64,000 bases of DNA from Plecoglossus altivelis (GCA_036571765.1 BROE01000011.1:7288789-7352788), one strand, 5' to 3'; shown: positions 1 through 13,285, counted from the first letter of the stretch. Notes: generated by a model from the sequence alone, not told the origin. Made by a program: numbers and translations.

Positions 1-1095
1 TGTGTGTGAGGTGCGTGGAACGGTAAAGATGTCACCGGCGAAACAAGGGAACTAGCGTGAGTCTGTGTGAATGGAAGGAGGCAGGAGATGACTCTGGGTT
101 GGAGGAGGGTGACGCAGGTTGAAACCTACACCAGGTCCCTTCCCTTTTCCTTCCGCGTCGTGCCTTCTTTCTGCGTGCTGTGCGTGCGTGTCCCTCCGTC
201 CCCTGAAAAAAAGCCTTTTTTCCTTCCTAACTTCAAGAAAACACGTGTGTGTGTGTCTGTGGTGATGTGGGGGTAGTTCCCTGAGACGTGGGTCTACGGC
301 CAGTCTAAGAAGGAGGGGGAGGGGTAACCTGTGAAGGACTGAACAAAAATCCAGTGGGTGACAAGCTACGCGCGATGCGTCTCCTGAGAGCCGTGAATCG
401 AGTGAGCAGCAACTCACCCCGCCTGAACAGCAGAAGCGTACCACACACACCAGCTGTGACCTAAACTCTCACAAATGCACACAAGCCAGCTGTGTCCTCA
501 CTAACACAGAGACACACAAGAGTGCACCATCAAACCAACTGCAGCCAGTCTACTGTGGGGTCTACAAAGTGACACAGTGACGAATGTGTTGACGGGCATG
601 AGGGCACACACAAAGTGAGCTTTCAATATCTGGTACTTGGAGGTCAGTAAGATTGTAGCACAAACACCACTCTCGTCATCTGAGGCCTCCACGAGCAACA
701 CGGCAGTCGCAAGCACAATCACACACACGCATCCAGCAAGAAAGTCAGAATGCGATAGAGTGAATGATCGATCGACCAAGTGAGCTTGATTTATGTGTTT
801 CTGATCGGGGGGGGGCCGTGATGTCGTTGGATGTAGACTCGTCGTAATGTACATTCTCTCTGGTCGGTGTAGTGTGATGTACATGTGAGTCTCTAAATTG
901 GGTCAATCCATTGCAGCAGCTTGTGATATGACGATGACACAGTACATGTCGAGTGCGTTGGTGGGGCTAGCCGCCCAGAAAAGGCACTTGACAAGCTAAT
1001 CCTGCTCGAGCATTGCAAGAGATCTAGAGATGAGAGAGAGTAGAAGAATGAGAGAGAGAGAGAGAGAGGAGAGAGAGGGAGACAGCGATGGAGAC
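1..1095. repeat. Left arm of an inverted duplication (partner about 5230-6040)
   Basis: Read in reverse complement, this stretch follows 5230-6040. Parts are almost identical (about 444-660 with 5540-5742, and 735-812 with 5420-5500). Other parts (1-230, 830-1090) match only as a patchy copy full of small insertions, deletions and substitutions. The pattern looks more like a poorly corrected duplicate read than an aged biological repeat. No gene was seen. Confidence 0.8.
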
Positions 1096-3480
1096 AGATA
1101 ATCTTATATTCCGAACCCCTGACACACCCCAGTTACGTCCGTTCTACCATGACCATAATCTTCCTGTACCTCCTTACAGCTTGTTCCTGACTGACGTGCT
1201 AGAAGATCACCTTGCGTACTAATCACTAGACCACGGATAGGGCTTGCAGGTTACAGGACCTGGTTGGAGGGAGAAAGAGTAAAGGTACAGTGTAATATAA
1301 CGACCGAGGACCACAATAGTACTAAGTCAGTAAAGACAGTAGTTGGACAAAATGAAGAGCCAATCCGCCCTGATGATTGGAGGAGCAAGATTTTATTTTC
1401 TATGGTGTTTTTGGATGTAGCACGTAGAAAGAGTGAACGAGTGCCGTTGCACTGCGATACAATAACTGAGCTACTCTGAAACAGCACATGCCGAGAATAA
1501 CATGCAAGGACCGGCCTGCTGTGCAGCTGCTTAGGTTGACTTCACTAGGTGAACTGACCTCAGTTGTCATGATATATGAGTATTTTAAGGGGCATCAGAG
1601 AGCCTATTCACCGACTCAAGCACTCCAGTCACCGGTACATCACCGGACACTGGTCAATCCCCCTGTCCCTGGTCAATATATCTCCCCGAGCCTGCCCTAC
1701 AAAGCCACCTTCACCTGCGACAACGCGTTCTACTAGCTGCGGCAAATCCGTCACACGACTCACCGATCGATCCTCGTCTGTACGCCCCGTGAGCAGGTAC
1801 CCAGCTCTCCTACCAACTTGCTCCCCGTTCTATCTTAACATACCCTCGCCATACCTAACACACGCGCCTAACCGGCGCCTCCGGTCCGCAAACATAGCAT
1901 CCCTACACTAAGACATACTACTGTCCGAGTCTCAGACTCCCACCCTCTGACCCAACAGCTTAGCATCAACCAACATACGGAGATTAAGTGCGCACTATTT
2001 AGCGTAGCGCGAAGCCGCTCTAAGCACACGCACACCACCCGCAATCTCCCATCCACACAGCACCTCCATACACACACCAATCTCTCTCAAGAGTCGACAC
2101 TCCAACCTCACAAGGCCCCTACACTCCTCCCTCACCAACGGACCACACCCTTCACCAGAAGCTTATAAGAGACCCGCATCTCGACATGCCATCCAACTAA
2201 CGGCCACACCACAGCTTCAGATGCCAATATTCATCAGACATGCACAGTCACAATGGGAAATTCTCATCCCATCCCGTTCCTAACTCCGTCCCCTCGGCCG
2301 CGTACCCGCTACCTTTATGTTTGTCGGACTGTGGACGGGCCTATCCACCTAAGCGGGCGGCGCTGGTGCAGAGCTCCATTGGTCTGGTCTGCCCAAAAGC
2401 GATCGGTGTAATACCTCGTTAAACTCAGGGCAAGGTTATTCACAGCCGGCTTCACCAGGCAGGGTCTTCAATCATAACAATCCCCCACCTTAACATACTT
2501 AACGCCTTCTCCTGTTGTCCGTCATCTCTACCAGACTCCTCGTCCAATCTTGTGGTTGGGTCAATGATGATGATATACACGGCTGAAGACTGTGACGCTT
2601 TTGCCGACTAGGGCACCAGGCTCGCGAGAGCAAGGAAAGAGAGGACGACAGAATAGCAGACACGATAGTTCCGGTTTTCCATGCCGCTGAATGCCAGAGA
2701 CAGCGAGAGTGAAAAGAGCCCAGACGAGAGAGATGGAGATGACGAATGAGGTACCGAAGGGATAAATGGAGGTCGGACATCATGGGAGAGCGAGGTGCTT
2801 ATGGCCTAGCCACACTGGATGTCAAGGTGGAGGGGAAGATGGTGCCAGGAACATGAACGGAGTAACGAAGATCGGAGAGTGAGGACCGGTAGAAAGGAAT
2901 CGAAGCGACTGCGCTACGATAATCGCTTTGCCACTAAGCTGGAGGTAGCCGGAGGGTGCGCAAGGCGACCGAAGGCATGGATGAGAGACGGCAGTCACTG
3001 GATCTGGACTCGCCGGACAGACCAGGCTGAATAGGGCTTCGACGCAACCCAGGCGAGAGTAATGAGAAGCCGCAGATAGGCGGTCGGTTATGGTGGCCCC
3101 ACCATGAGAGGATGGAGGGAAGAGGCTGGTATGGGCATGACCGTCGGAGGGAGGTTGAGAGAGCGGCTAGAAATGTTACGTGGGAACCGCATCAGCAAGC
3201 CTCTTGAATCATTGAGATAGGAGGGCTGGCGCACCATCGGCATCACCAGCAGACTTCTGGAAGGCTGCGGTTTTAAAAAGTCAGCAGCTCACTGGACTTT
3301 GCTAGTATTTACCGAGGACTAGAATACTTTCTCATGATGAATAGTCCCTGATACTGTGTGTCGTAGTTGTGTTGGAGCTGTTTATCCATAGCGCAAATAT
3401 CGTTTATTACGGGATGAAATAGTTAGAGTTTGAGGCTTGCTTCTGTTAGATCAGCAAACAGATGAGTAGGAAACCAATTA
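1096..3480. other. Repeat-poor, CpG-richer stretch with no recognisable content
   Basis: Unlike the rest of the window this segment has almost no microsatellites and frequent CG dinucleotides (for example 2275-2365). It shows no domain, splice pattern or repeat that I recognise. It lies directly beside the error-like inverted copy, so it may be low-quality sequence. The short open frames here carry no family signal. Confidence 0.5.
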
Positions 3481-5208
3481 TTGCTTGAAGGAGCTCCGGA
3501 ATGTGGCGCTATTTTAATAAACAACATAAGATGAGAATAGTTTTACTTTCATCCCTTTACTTTTTTCCCCTTGATACACCTAACGTAAAATGTTTGACAA
3601 TATCTGGTTTAACGGTTTCATTCCAGATCCAGAGAGATTGTTTTGAGGAAACAGATCCAGACAGTGCATGTGAATCTTTTTTAACATGCTGTACTGTGTG
3701 TGTGTCTTGAGGAGTGATGTATGTGTGCGTGTACACGTGTGTGTGCCTGTCTGTGAATGACTTGTGTTTGCACTCGTCAGCGACTGTCCTGTCCTGCACC
3801 ATCCTGAAGGCTGGGTGGTTGGTGTTGCGTGACGGTGCACTCCTCTAAAGGTTGACTTCCACTCAGGGCAACACTCACACTCAGACACACAAGCAGTAAA
3901 TCAGTAAAAACATGTCTTGTCAATACCTCTTCAAGCCTCTCTCCTTCACGTGTCCCCCCCGCCCTCTCGATGTCCCCCAACTCGTGTCTCATCTCTTCTC
4001 TCCACCCTTCAACTCCTCTTCTCAAAGACAAACTTTTCCACCCCCCATCTGAGGGATTTGGATCGATCCTGTCCTAGCCTCCTGATTGCTGCCTCAACCG
4101 CTGAGCTGAACCATTAAACACCACATGGGGGGAGGGATTAGACTCCTCCCCCTCCAGACCACCTGGGGACAGCCATTGTGACCTCACACACCCTTCTTTC
4201 CTCCTTGCCTTAGATGGATGACTTCCCTCCTTCCTGTTCCTCCTCCTTGCTCTCTCCCCTGCCCACTGCCCATCCTAACCAGCGCCATGCTGTGCGTGTG
4301 TGTGTGTGTGTGTACGTGTGTGTGTGCCAAGGTTACTGCACTGTTGTCTGCCTGAGGATAATGCCAATTAGAGCATGGGCATTGGACGCCTGGGCTGCCA
4401 GGGGTACGACTGTGTGTTTGTTAGTGCGCATATGTGTGTGTGTTTGTGTGCCCTATTGCGTTTGTGTTTGTCTGTACTTACTTGTGAATGCTTGACAACA
4501 AATTATGTAATGGTGTGTGCAGGTTTGTGGTTGTGCCTGTGTCTGTGGTGTGTGTGTGTGTATATATATATATGTGTGTATTGTAAGCTAGCTATGTGAG
4601 AACATCCGACAGGGTCAGTCAATACCCTCAGCATGAAAAAGCAAATAACCCCTGGTGACAAAGCTCTTATCCTCCCTCCATCCCTTCTTTTTCTCCTTCA
4701 TCCCTTTCATTCCCTCCATCCCTCCATCTTTCCTTCTCTCCATCTCTCCTTCCCTCCATCTCTGGTTCCTGGACCCTAAAAGGCTGCTCCCCCACGCTCA
4801 GGGTGGTGCCCCAAACAAGCACCGAGGGGGAACACATACACAGGGAGTCACAGCAGTCCTCCTCACTCTTCTTCACTTTCTCTTTTGTTGTTTTCCTGTT
4901 CTTTACCAGCAGTCTTTCTCTCTGGAAGATCTTTGCTCTCTTTCTCTTTGTATCTTCTCTACCTCTCTCTCTATCTCTCACTCTCTCTTTACCTCTCACT
5001 CTCCATCTCTCTCTCACTCTCTCTTTACCTCTCACTCTCCATCTCTCTCTTTCTCACTCTCCCTGTCTCTGTCACACTCTCTCTTTCCCTCTCACTCTCC
5101 CTGTCTCTCTCACATCTCTTTTTCCCTCTCTCTCTTTTTTTCTCTTTTTTTGTCTGTCTCTCTCTGTCTCAACCTCTCTCTCTGTCTCTCTGTCTCCTAT
5201 GTTCTCTG

Positions 5209-5229
<21 letters not shown>
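3481..5229. other. Non-coding DNA with GT patches and a CT block
   Basis: Unique sequence with GT runs (4290-4325, 4549-4580), TCCA-rich sequence (4670-4765) and a long CT block beginning near 4965. No exon was recognised. Confidence 0.7.
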
Positions 5230-5275
<46 letters not shown>

Positions 5276-5280
5276 GTATC
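4965..5280. repeat. CT-rich simple repeat
   Basis: A degenerate (CT)n tract with TCTCACTCT variants, becoming perfect (TC)n at about 5215-5272. It yields long Ser/Leu frames on the plus strand that are not genes. Confidence 0.95.
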
Positions 5281-6040
5281 TCTGATGCCAGAGCAGGAAC
5301 TTGTCAAGTGCTTTCTGGCGGCAGAGTGACATGTACTGCCATCCGTCAATCACAAGCTCTCAAATGGATGACCAATAGAGACCACACACACTCACATTTA
5401 CACACGCCCCCCCCCCCCCCCGATCAGAAACACATAAATCAAGCTCACTTGGTCGATCGATCATTCACTCTATCGCATTCTGACTTTCTTGCTGGATGTG
5501 TGTGTGTGTGTGTGTGAGAGAGAGTGTGTGTACCTTACTGACCTCCAAGTACCAGATATTGAAAGCTCACTTTGTGTGTGCCCTCATGCCCGTCAACACA
5601 TTCGTCACTGTGTCACTTTGTAGACCCCACAGTAGACTGGCTGCAGTTGGTTTGGTGGTGCACTCTTGTGTGTTTCTGTGTTAGTGAGGACACAGCTGGC
5701 TTGTGTGCATTTGTGAGAGTTTAGGTCACAGCTGGTGTGTGTGCTTGTGCGTGATTGTGTGTATGTTGCTGAGACACAGCTGTCACCATGTCTTTGTTCA
5801 GTCTTCATTACCCCTCCCCCTCTTCTTAGACTCCTAGACCCAGTAGCAGAATCACACACACACACACACACGTGTTTTCTTGAAGTTAGGAAAAAAGGCT
5901 TTTTTTCAGGGGACGAGGATGAGAGGAAGAGAAAGATTAACAGGAGAGGAAGAGGACCTGGGGTAGGTTATGCGTCACCCCAAGTTCATCTCCTGACTCC
6001 TTCACATCAGGCTTTTGTTTCCCTGCTTCCTGCTACGTGG
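5230..6040. repeat. Right arm of the inverted duplication
   Basis: This is the cleaner partner of 1-1095 in reverse orientation. It contains a C run (5407-5421), a GT run (5498-5515) and a CA run (5854-5871) that differ in length from the left copy. Confidence 0.8.
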
Positions 6041-6049
6041 CCTCCCTCT

Positions 6050-6615
6050 CTTCTACTCCCTCTCTCTCTCTCTCTCTCATCTCCCTCTCTCTCTCTCCCT
6101 CTTCTCTCTCTCTCTCTCTCTTCTCTCCCTCTCTCTCTCCTCCCCTCACTTCTCCCTCTTCTATGTCTCTCTCTGTCTCTTTCGCTTCATGTCTCTCTCT
6201 CTCTCCTCCCTCTCTCTCTCCTCTCTATGTCTCTCCTCATGTCTCTTCTTCCATGTCTCTCGCCCTCCTCTCTCTCCTCTCTCTCTCCCTCTCTATCTGT
6301 CTCTCTCTGTCTCTTTCTCTCCATGTCTCTCTCTCCTCTCTCTATGTCTCCTCTCCCTCTCTCCCTCTCTCTCTATGTCTCTCTCCATGTCTCTCTCCCT
6401 CTCTCTCTCCCTCTCTCTCCTCTCTCTCTCTCCCTCTCTCTCTCCCTCTCTATGTCTCTCTCTGTCTCTTTCTCTCCATGTCTCTCTCTCCCTCTCTCTC
6501 CAGTGTCCTCTCTCACTCTCTCTCTATGTCTCTTCTCTCTCTCTCCTCTCGCTCTAGTCTCTCCTCCATGTCTCTCTCCCTCTCTCTCTCCCTCTCTCTC
6601 CCTCTTTCTCTATCT
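6050..6615. repeat. Long CT-rich simple repeat
   Basis: About 560 bases of (TC)n with CCATGTCTC-like interruptions. The Ser/Leu-rich frames over it are repeat translations. Confidence 0.95.
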
Positions 6616-8184
6616 TGGGTAAAGCTGCTGTGAAGCTTCTTCTGTCCGCTGGATCCTCTCTAAATCAACACCTTCTGCGAGAGAGAGAGAGAGAGAGAGA
6701 GAGTTATCTTTAGTTCAGTCCTGTGCATGTGTGCAAGCTTCATGCTGCATGATTTTGTGTTGTATAGGATAATACTGCTTACGTGTTGTGTTGTGTTGTG
6801 TTGTTCTGTTTGTGTGTATGTGTGGGGGGGGTGTATCTAGGTGTTCCCACGCGAACCTGACACAGGTGGATTACAAGCTAGTAGTTTTAGAAAGTGTGGA
6901 ATGAATACTTAACCTTTGAGTTTTGCTTAAAGAAAATGTGGTGTGAAAATATTACATTTGCTAAAGTGTGCGTGCAGCCAGGTGACGTGTGCCTTCAAAC
7001 CCTTTCAGCACATTGATCCAAGCCATGTCTTGCAGGGGTTCACAGGGGTTCCTGTGCTGTGCTGAGCAAAAGTGTCAGTATGCAAAGATAAACATGACAG
7101 CAGTCTGTGTGTACGCCTCGAGATTTCTCAAACAGTTAGGTGTAGTGTTGGCACGTAGGCATAGGTCTGCATATGTGTGTGTGTACGTGTGTCATAGTAT
7201 GTGTGTGTGTGGGTGCTTGTACATTAGTACAGTGCCTGTGTGAGATCATCCAGCTGTGGGGTATTGGAAGGGGGGACCCCCCAGAGGGGTCTCCACCCAG
7301 AGGGGGTCCACGCGGGAAGACCCCCCCCCATCAACATACCTTCTGTGTTTTTATGAGCTTGAATGCATGCCAACATACACATTGCACTGCTTCCTCCAGT
7401 CACTCTTTACGACCTAGTATGCACATGAGGATACACACACATTGCTATTCCTAGCCAGAGCCAGTAATTGTGCAGTCAGTGTATTGGCATGCTATCTTCA
7501 TTACAGCTGCCATATCGTGAGAGACCAGGGGTTAACAGCTGCCACACAGCTAACATTTTAATGCAGCGTTTATAGCAACTTTGGGAATTAGAACTGTCAT
7601 TTGACCTTTTTGTCCAGGGTTATTTTCAGCAGACGGTTAATTTGTTACACAGAGTAGCAAAGTCTATAAAATAGCCAAAAACTGACACTCCAACCACTCA
7701 TGAAGCTTATACAACTTATCTAGCTCTATTCACTTCATGGAAGGCAGCTTGACCCCTGGCCCCTGTCAAATGCGAGCTGAGCTGGTCATTATATTAGCGA
7801 CGGGTTGACCAAGGAAAGACCGCTGACAGGAAGTAAGGGAACGCTGACAGGAAGTAAGGGAATGCTGACAGGAAGGGGATTCAGTGTCTCTAATCATCTG
7901 GGTAAAATGTGCTGTCAGAGCATCAGCATGATGCCTGGACACTGGAGAGTGTCCTAAATATGAATAACCTGCCTGTGTGTGTGTGTGTGTGTCTGTGTGT
8001 GTGTGTCTGTGTGTCTGTGTGTGTGTGTTCAAACGTTTCACTGTAGCATTGAGTATGTGTGCTTGTATGAGTCAACTACATTCCTTTTTGTAGTATAATA
8101 AATCTTAAATGCGCCATTTTGTTTTCAGCACCCAGACATAGTTTTCTGATCTCGGTTGTCCGACCTCTTAGAAATGTCCTCTTC

Positions 8185-8400
8185 TCCCCTCTCTTCTCCT
8201 CTTCTCCCCTTTCCTTTCCTCTCCTCCCCTGTCCTCCCCTCTTCTCCCCTTTCCTTTCCTCTCCTCCTCTCCCCTCTTATCCCCTCTCCTCTCCTCTTCT
8301 CCCCTCTCCTCTCCTTTTCTCCCCTCTTCTCTTCTCCCCTTTCCTCTCCTCTCCTCCTCTCCCTTCTCCTCTTCTCCCCTCTCCTCTCCTTTCTGGTCCT
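8185..8400. repeat. CT-rich minisatellite-like tract
   Basis: Imperfect repeats of tcccctctcctctcctcttc type with strict strand asymmetry (pyrimidines on plus). Confidence 0.93.
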
Positions 8401-9414
8401 CCACAGGTAGACAAATATACTCTTCCTCTCCCTCCTCCTGATTTTACCATCTTCATTTGTCTGGAGGGCAGCGGAGCACATGGAATGGCACAGTGTGTGC
8501 GTGTGTGTGTGTGTGTGTGCATTTGTGTGTGTGCATGTATGTGTGTGTATGCATGTGTGTGCATGTGCATGTGTGTCCATTCTCTGGTTGCAGTGAGGGA
8601 AGGCAGGGTCTCTGACAGGCCCAGCTGAAGCTAATCAATACTAGCATACATACACAGGCTCCTCCCCTGGAGAGACAGACACCAATATCAACAGCTCCCC
8701 TTAGAGAATGTGTGTGTGTTTGTGTGTGCCTGTGTGGGTTCCTGTGTGTTTGTGTCTGCCTGTGTGTGAGTGTGTTCCAGTGTGTTTGTGTCTGCCTGTG
8801 TGTGAGTGTCTGCCTGCGTGTGAGTCTTCCTGTGTGTGTGTTGCCCTTTGGTAACCTGGTAGTAAGATTGGAGTTTGGGCTTTCCTACTGAGATGTAAAG
8901 GCATCCCATGGCTCCTTTTCTAATCAACCTCCCTCCCTCTGTCAATCTCTGTCCCTCCCTCCCCTCCTCCTTCCCTTCCTCTCCTTCTGTCCATCTCCGT
9001 CCCTCTGTTCCACCATCTTCTTTTGCTCTGTCATTCCGTGAGTCAGCCTCTGGAGCCTGTTAGAGCAGAGGAATCCCTCAATGATCACAGTTCTTTCCTA
9101 ACGTGTGTGTGTGTGTGTCTCCAGGGTCTTGGCCTATATTCCATTATTCATGCAACCCTCTTTCCTTCTTCTGTGCTCCCCCACCCCCTCTTGCCTGAGC
9201 TGACCCTTATGTCAAGGAGCAGAGGCGAGCCTGCAGGGTGTTAACTGACAGGATTCCTCACGCCATGTCTACATGCCTTGACACACTTAGACAGTGTTGC
9301 GTGTCTCACACATCGCGTATGCATTATACAGGCCTATGTGCGTATGTATGTCCGTGTGTGTCACTACATGTTAGCGGGAGCCTAGATGGGGTACAGGGAG
9401 GCTGGATGACCCCG

Positions 9415-9760
9415 ATCTCTCTCCTCTCTCCTCCCTCTTTCTTTCTCTCTCTCCTTTCCTCTTTCTCTCTCTGTCCTCTCTCCTCCCTCTCTCTCTCCAT
9501 TTGTCTTTCTCACTCACTCACTCTCTCCTCTCTCTTTTTCTCTCTCTCTTTCTCACTCTTTCTTTCTCTGTCTCTCTTTCTCGGTCTCTCTCTCCTCTCT
9601 CTTTCTCTCTGACTCTCATTTTCTCTCTCCCTCTTACTCTGTCTGTCTTTCTTTCTCTCACCCTCTCGCTCTCTCTCTTCTCTCCCTCATTCTCTATATA
9701 TTACTCTGTCTCTTTCTCTCCTTTACGCTCTATCTCTCTCACTCTCTGCCATAAATCAGC
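9415..9760. repeat. Degenerate CT-rich repeat
   Basis: TCTCTCTTTCTC-type repeat with occasional interruptions. No coding value. Confidence 0.93.
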
Positions 9761-9951
9761 AGACGTTGCTGTCTTCTTCTCCTGTCTGTATATGGGGCCC
9801 AAAACCCTCAAACCAGAAGGTCCCTCACAAGCCCCCCTTTCCATCACTGGTTGGTCCTCCTCTGCTCCTGAACCCGTCTGAAGACGCCGTCGACCTAGCT
9901 GTGAGGCGGTGCTGTCCCTGGTGTTGAAAGCTCTTGACACTGGGCATGTTA

Positions 9952-9986
<35 letters not shown>

Positions 9987-10463
9987 ACAAGGTGGAGATG
10001 GTGTGACTGTGTACATTGGGGAGGTGTCTGGGAAGGCGAGTATTGATTGGCTGCCACCTGTGATCAAACACTATTAATAGTGGAATTCTCCAGACTGCTC
10101 ATCGACATGTATCCTGCTGCTCCCCGCTTGAGGAGTGTGTGTGTGCGTGTGTGTGAATCAATATAGCCGCAGACATAGCACACAAAGCACAAGTCAGAGA
10201 CGAGTGTTAACACACTGCATGGATAAATCACATGTTAAGTGCTATGCTTTCTGTAGGATACAAACACACGCATACACATAATCAAATGCATGCATATGTG
10301 CACACACACGTCATGGTTTTTGTACTGCTAACACACGTCAACACTGTTTTGGAGCACTGGAGACCACTGGAGCTATAAGCGGGTCTATTTGCTGCTCTGG
10401 CAGACTGACTCTGTGCTTCACATTCATGGCTAATTGCCTCCATCGCTGCATCCAGGGACTGAC

Positions 10464-10508
<45 letters not shown>

Positions 10509-11684
10509 GGAGGCCATCATTGGCACATGGATTTGGTTTGTGGGTTTTCAAACATGTTTACATGTGTACGCTAAGCTATATCAGTGCACTGCAGGCATCC
10601 CAACATAGAGGGGGGGGGCATTTTGTGTGTGTGTGTGTGTGTGTGTTTATACCTGCAGTTCAGAGACCCTAAATAGATTACAGAAGGTCCTGCCTACACG
10701 TACCCTCTCCTCCCAACCCCCACCAGCTGTTACCCAGGCAACCTTTGTTGCCCCTCAACTCTCCGATCAATCTAATTGGCTGTCTCTCCAATTACCAGTG
10801 TGCTTCTGGCCTCCCACAGCCAATCACAATAACGAGATGGAAGCCAGGTATACATAAAGGATGAACAACCACCCCTTGTTTCTTATTGACTGCTGTGTGT
10901 TATCTCTCCACAGGTTAGATGCCCTTTTCCAGGGTATGTGTCTGTGTAGGGGAGGGGGGGATGCCTGTGTGCCTTTTTGAAAGGGGTATTAGTTCTGGAA
11001 TGGAAGGTCAATTATTGTGTGTGTGTGTGGTTTGTGTGTATGTATGGTTTGTGTGTATGTGTTGTTAGTGTGTATGTGCGGTTAGTGTGTATGTGTGGTT
11101 TGTGTGTGTGACAGGTTTCTTTTGTGTGAGAGCAGGAGGATTGGTGACATCCTCTTCGTGACATCCTGTTGTAACGCAGCTCTTCCCTCCTTCCTTGTCT
11201 GGAGACTACCCAGCATCCTTTGGGCCTGTCTTTAGCTTCGTAACTGGGAGTGAGATGCCCATGTCCTCCTATGAGACCTGTGGGTACAGCACTCAACACT
11301 GTGAGTTCAGACTAATGAGCATCTTGAGCTGGGCCCAATCAGACTCTTCATCTACATGAGAGTAGAGAGGCCTGCTCAGTCATGTGGAAACCAAAGTTCC
11401 AGGAAGCCTGACACTCACCAAATCGAATGCGTCAAATTAAATTAACAGCACAGTAACGATTCATTAGATGCAACAGCAATTATACATTTATTCAGCGAGA
11501 ACAATGAGTTTGTGGAAACAATGCCCTCCAATCCACCCCATAGGGTCTCTACTCCGAGGTCGGGTGAAGGGAGAGGGGGTAGGGGATAGGTGAGGGGGGG
11601 CTGAGGTAAGATGTTGGGGTGGGTGGTGTAGGAGTTGGGGTTGGGGGGGGGGTGAGGGGGGTAGTAGGTTGGGGGTTAATGTCG

Positions 11685-12056
11685 TTTGAACTGTAATCAT
11701 TCTGGGGCTGCTGCGATCCGACAAGCTGTCAGAAGAGATTCGGGGGAAATGTGGAGCGACAGAATCAGGCTGTTTCCTGGCGCTCTGCCTAATAATACTG
11801 CTTAGCACTTCCCCTTTCATTCCCACTAACAAATGTGTTTTTGCTAAATGATGTGGAATTGCTTTGTTTGTTTGAACTGTAATCATTCTGGGGCTGCTGC
11901 GATCCGACAAGCTGTCAGAAGAGATTCGGGGGAAATGTGGAGCGACAGAATCAGGCTGTTTCCTGGCGCTCTGCCTAATAATACTGCTTAGCACTTCCCC
12001 TTTCATTCCCACTAACAAATGTGTTTTTGCTAAATGATGTGTAATTGCTTTGTTTG
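11685..12056. repeat. 186-bp tandem duplication of unique sequence
   Basis: Copy one is 11685-11870 and copy two is 11871-12056. They differ at one position that I can see (gtggaatt against gtgtaatt). The unit is complex sequence of balanced composition, not a simple repeat. Because 186 is divisible by three, a minus-strand frame runs through both copies. Confidence 0.95.
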
Positions 12057-12235
12057 TTGCCGACGTAGAGTACGTAGGACTGCTTTGATAAGGATTCATT
12101 CGGCCTGAACGGATGGAAATCCTGTTGAGCTAGAAACCTTCTTTGTGCTCATACACAGAATGACTGGAGTGGTGCATGAAGAGAAGGGCGTTAAAATGCT
12201 CTGGCTGCCCTCAGACGTACATCAGGGTGCATGGA

Positions 12236-12512
12236 GGGAGGGATGGAGAGAGTGGGAGAGACAGTGGGAGGGAGAGAGAGGAGAGTGAGAAAGAGAGGAG
12301 AGGAAATAGAGTGGGAAAGAGAGAGAGTAGGGAGAGTGGGAGTGAGAGTGAGAGACCGAGAGAGAGAGTGGGAAAGAGAGAGAGAGAGGAGGGAGAGTGG
12401 GGGAGAGAGTGGGAGACCGAGAGAGAGACCGAGAGAGAGAAAGACAAAGTTGGAGAGAGAGACCCAGACAGAGTGAGTGGGAGAGAGACCGAGAGAGAAA
12501 GATACGAAGGGA
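12236..12512. repeat. GA-rich simple repeat
   Basis: A purine tract of gagagagtggga and accgagagagag units. The Arg/Glu and Ser/Leu frames over it are repeat artefacts. Confidence 0.93.
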
Positions 12513-13164
12513 GGGAGGTTGAAGAGCAGACATCTGTGTACGACCGTGTGCATGCGTGCGTCTGTTCTATACACAGCCAGCAGAGCTGTCCTTAGCTGGC
12601 TGTGATGTCATTTCTGTTTCCTGTCGAGCTCTTGTCACTTCCCCTCTAATAAAGTGTCAGGATGCCTAATTTGCCCAGCTGTCCCTGCCAACACCATGCA
12701 GAGGAGGATGGGGTGGGGGAGTGATGTGGGGGGGAGAACGAACAGGAGGAGGGAGGCGTGGAAGGGATTGATGTAGAAAGAAAGGGGGGGGAGGGTCTGG
12801 GGGGGTTGGAGAGGGAGAGAGGGCTGATTGGGGGGAGATGGAAGTATGGCGGGGGGTTGTGAGTGAGTGTCAGGGTGGGGAAGGTGACAGAGGGAGGACA
12901 CAGAGACAGAGGTGTCATGGTGGTGGATCTGGTGCTGTTTAGATGGGAGGCTGTGCGTGGCTGTATGAGACCATTTGAGTGAATGGCAGAGAGTGAGGGG
13001 GGTGCTGTGAGTGTGTAGATGCTTGTGTCATTAGTTGTGTGTGTGTGTGTGTCTCCTGATTGCTATCACACTGAAGGTTAGATGGGCTGGATTGAGCAGG
13101 TTTTTATTAGGAAGTGACACTCACAGATCAGGAACTGTCTGGATGTAATGAAATGGCTGCACGC

Positions 13165-13285
13165 GCACACACAGGCACACACACACACTAACAGGCACAC
13201 ACACACACTAACAGGCACACACACACAAACAGGCACACACACACACACAAACAGGCACACACACAAACAGGCACACACACATAGA
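13165..13285. repeat. CA minisatellite with aacaggcacacacaca units
   Basis: Six units, each of aacaggca followed by a variable CA run. Confidence 0.9.

Larger units (their letters stand above)
6616..11684. other. Non-coding DNA with many simple repeats
   Basis: Contains GA (6679-6702), GT (7974-8030, 8497-8575, 8710-8840, 9953-9985, 10466-10508, 10624-10647, 11017-11110), a CCTCTCCTCTTCTC-type tract (8185-8400), CT (9415-9760) and a G-rich patch (11570-11670). A short direct repeat ctgacaggaagtaagggaa lies at 7833-7870. No exon or RNA gene was recognised. Confidence 0.75.

Noticed and set aside
2819..3034. Basic 71-codon frame in the noisy segment
   Set aside because: No family resemblance, and it lies in sequence of doubtful quality.
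4655..5329. Long Ser/Leu-rich open frames over CT repeats (also 5735-6622, 9238-9881, 15729-16322, 20710-21030, 21210-21807)
   Set aside because: They are translations of (TC)n tracts, open in several frames at once, with no domain, splice or codon signal.
11488..12099. 203-codon minus-strand frame with a duplicated 62-residue unit
   Set aside because: Not called as a gene because the openness follows from duplicating one chance-open unit; no known family. Kept as a finding only.
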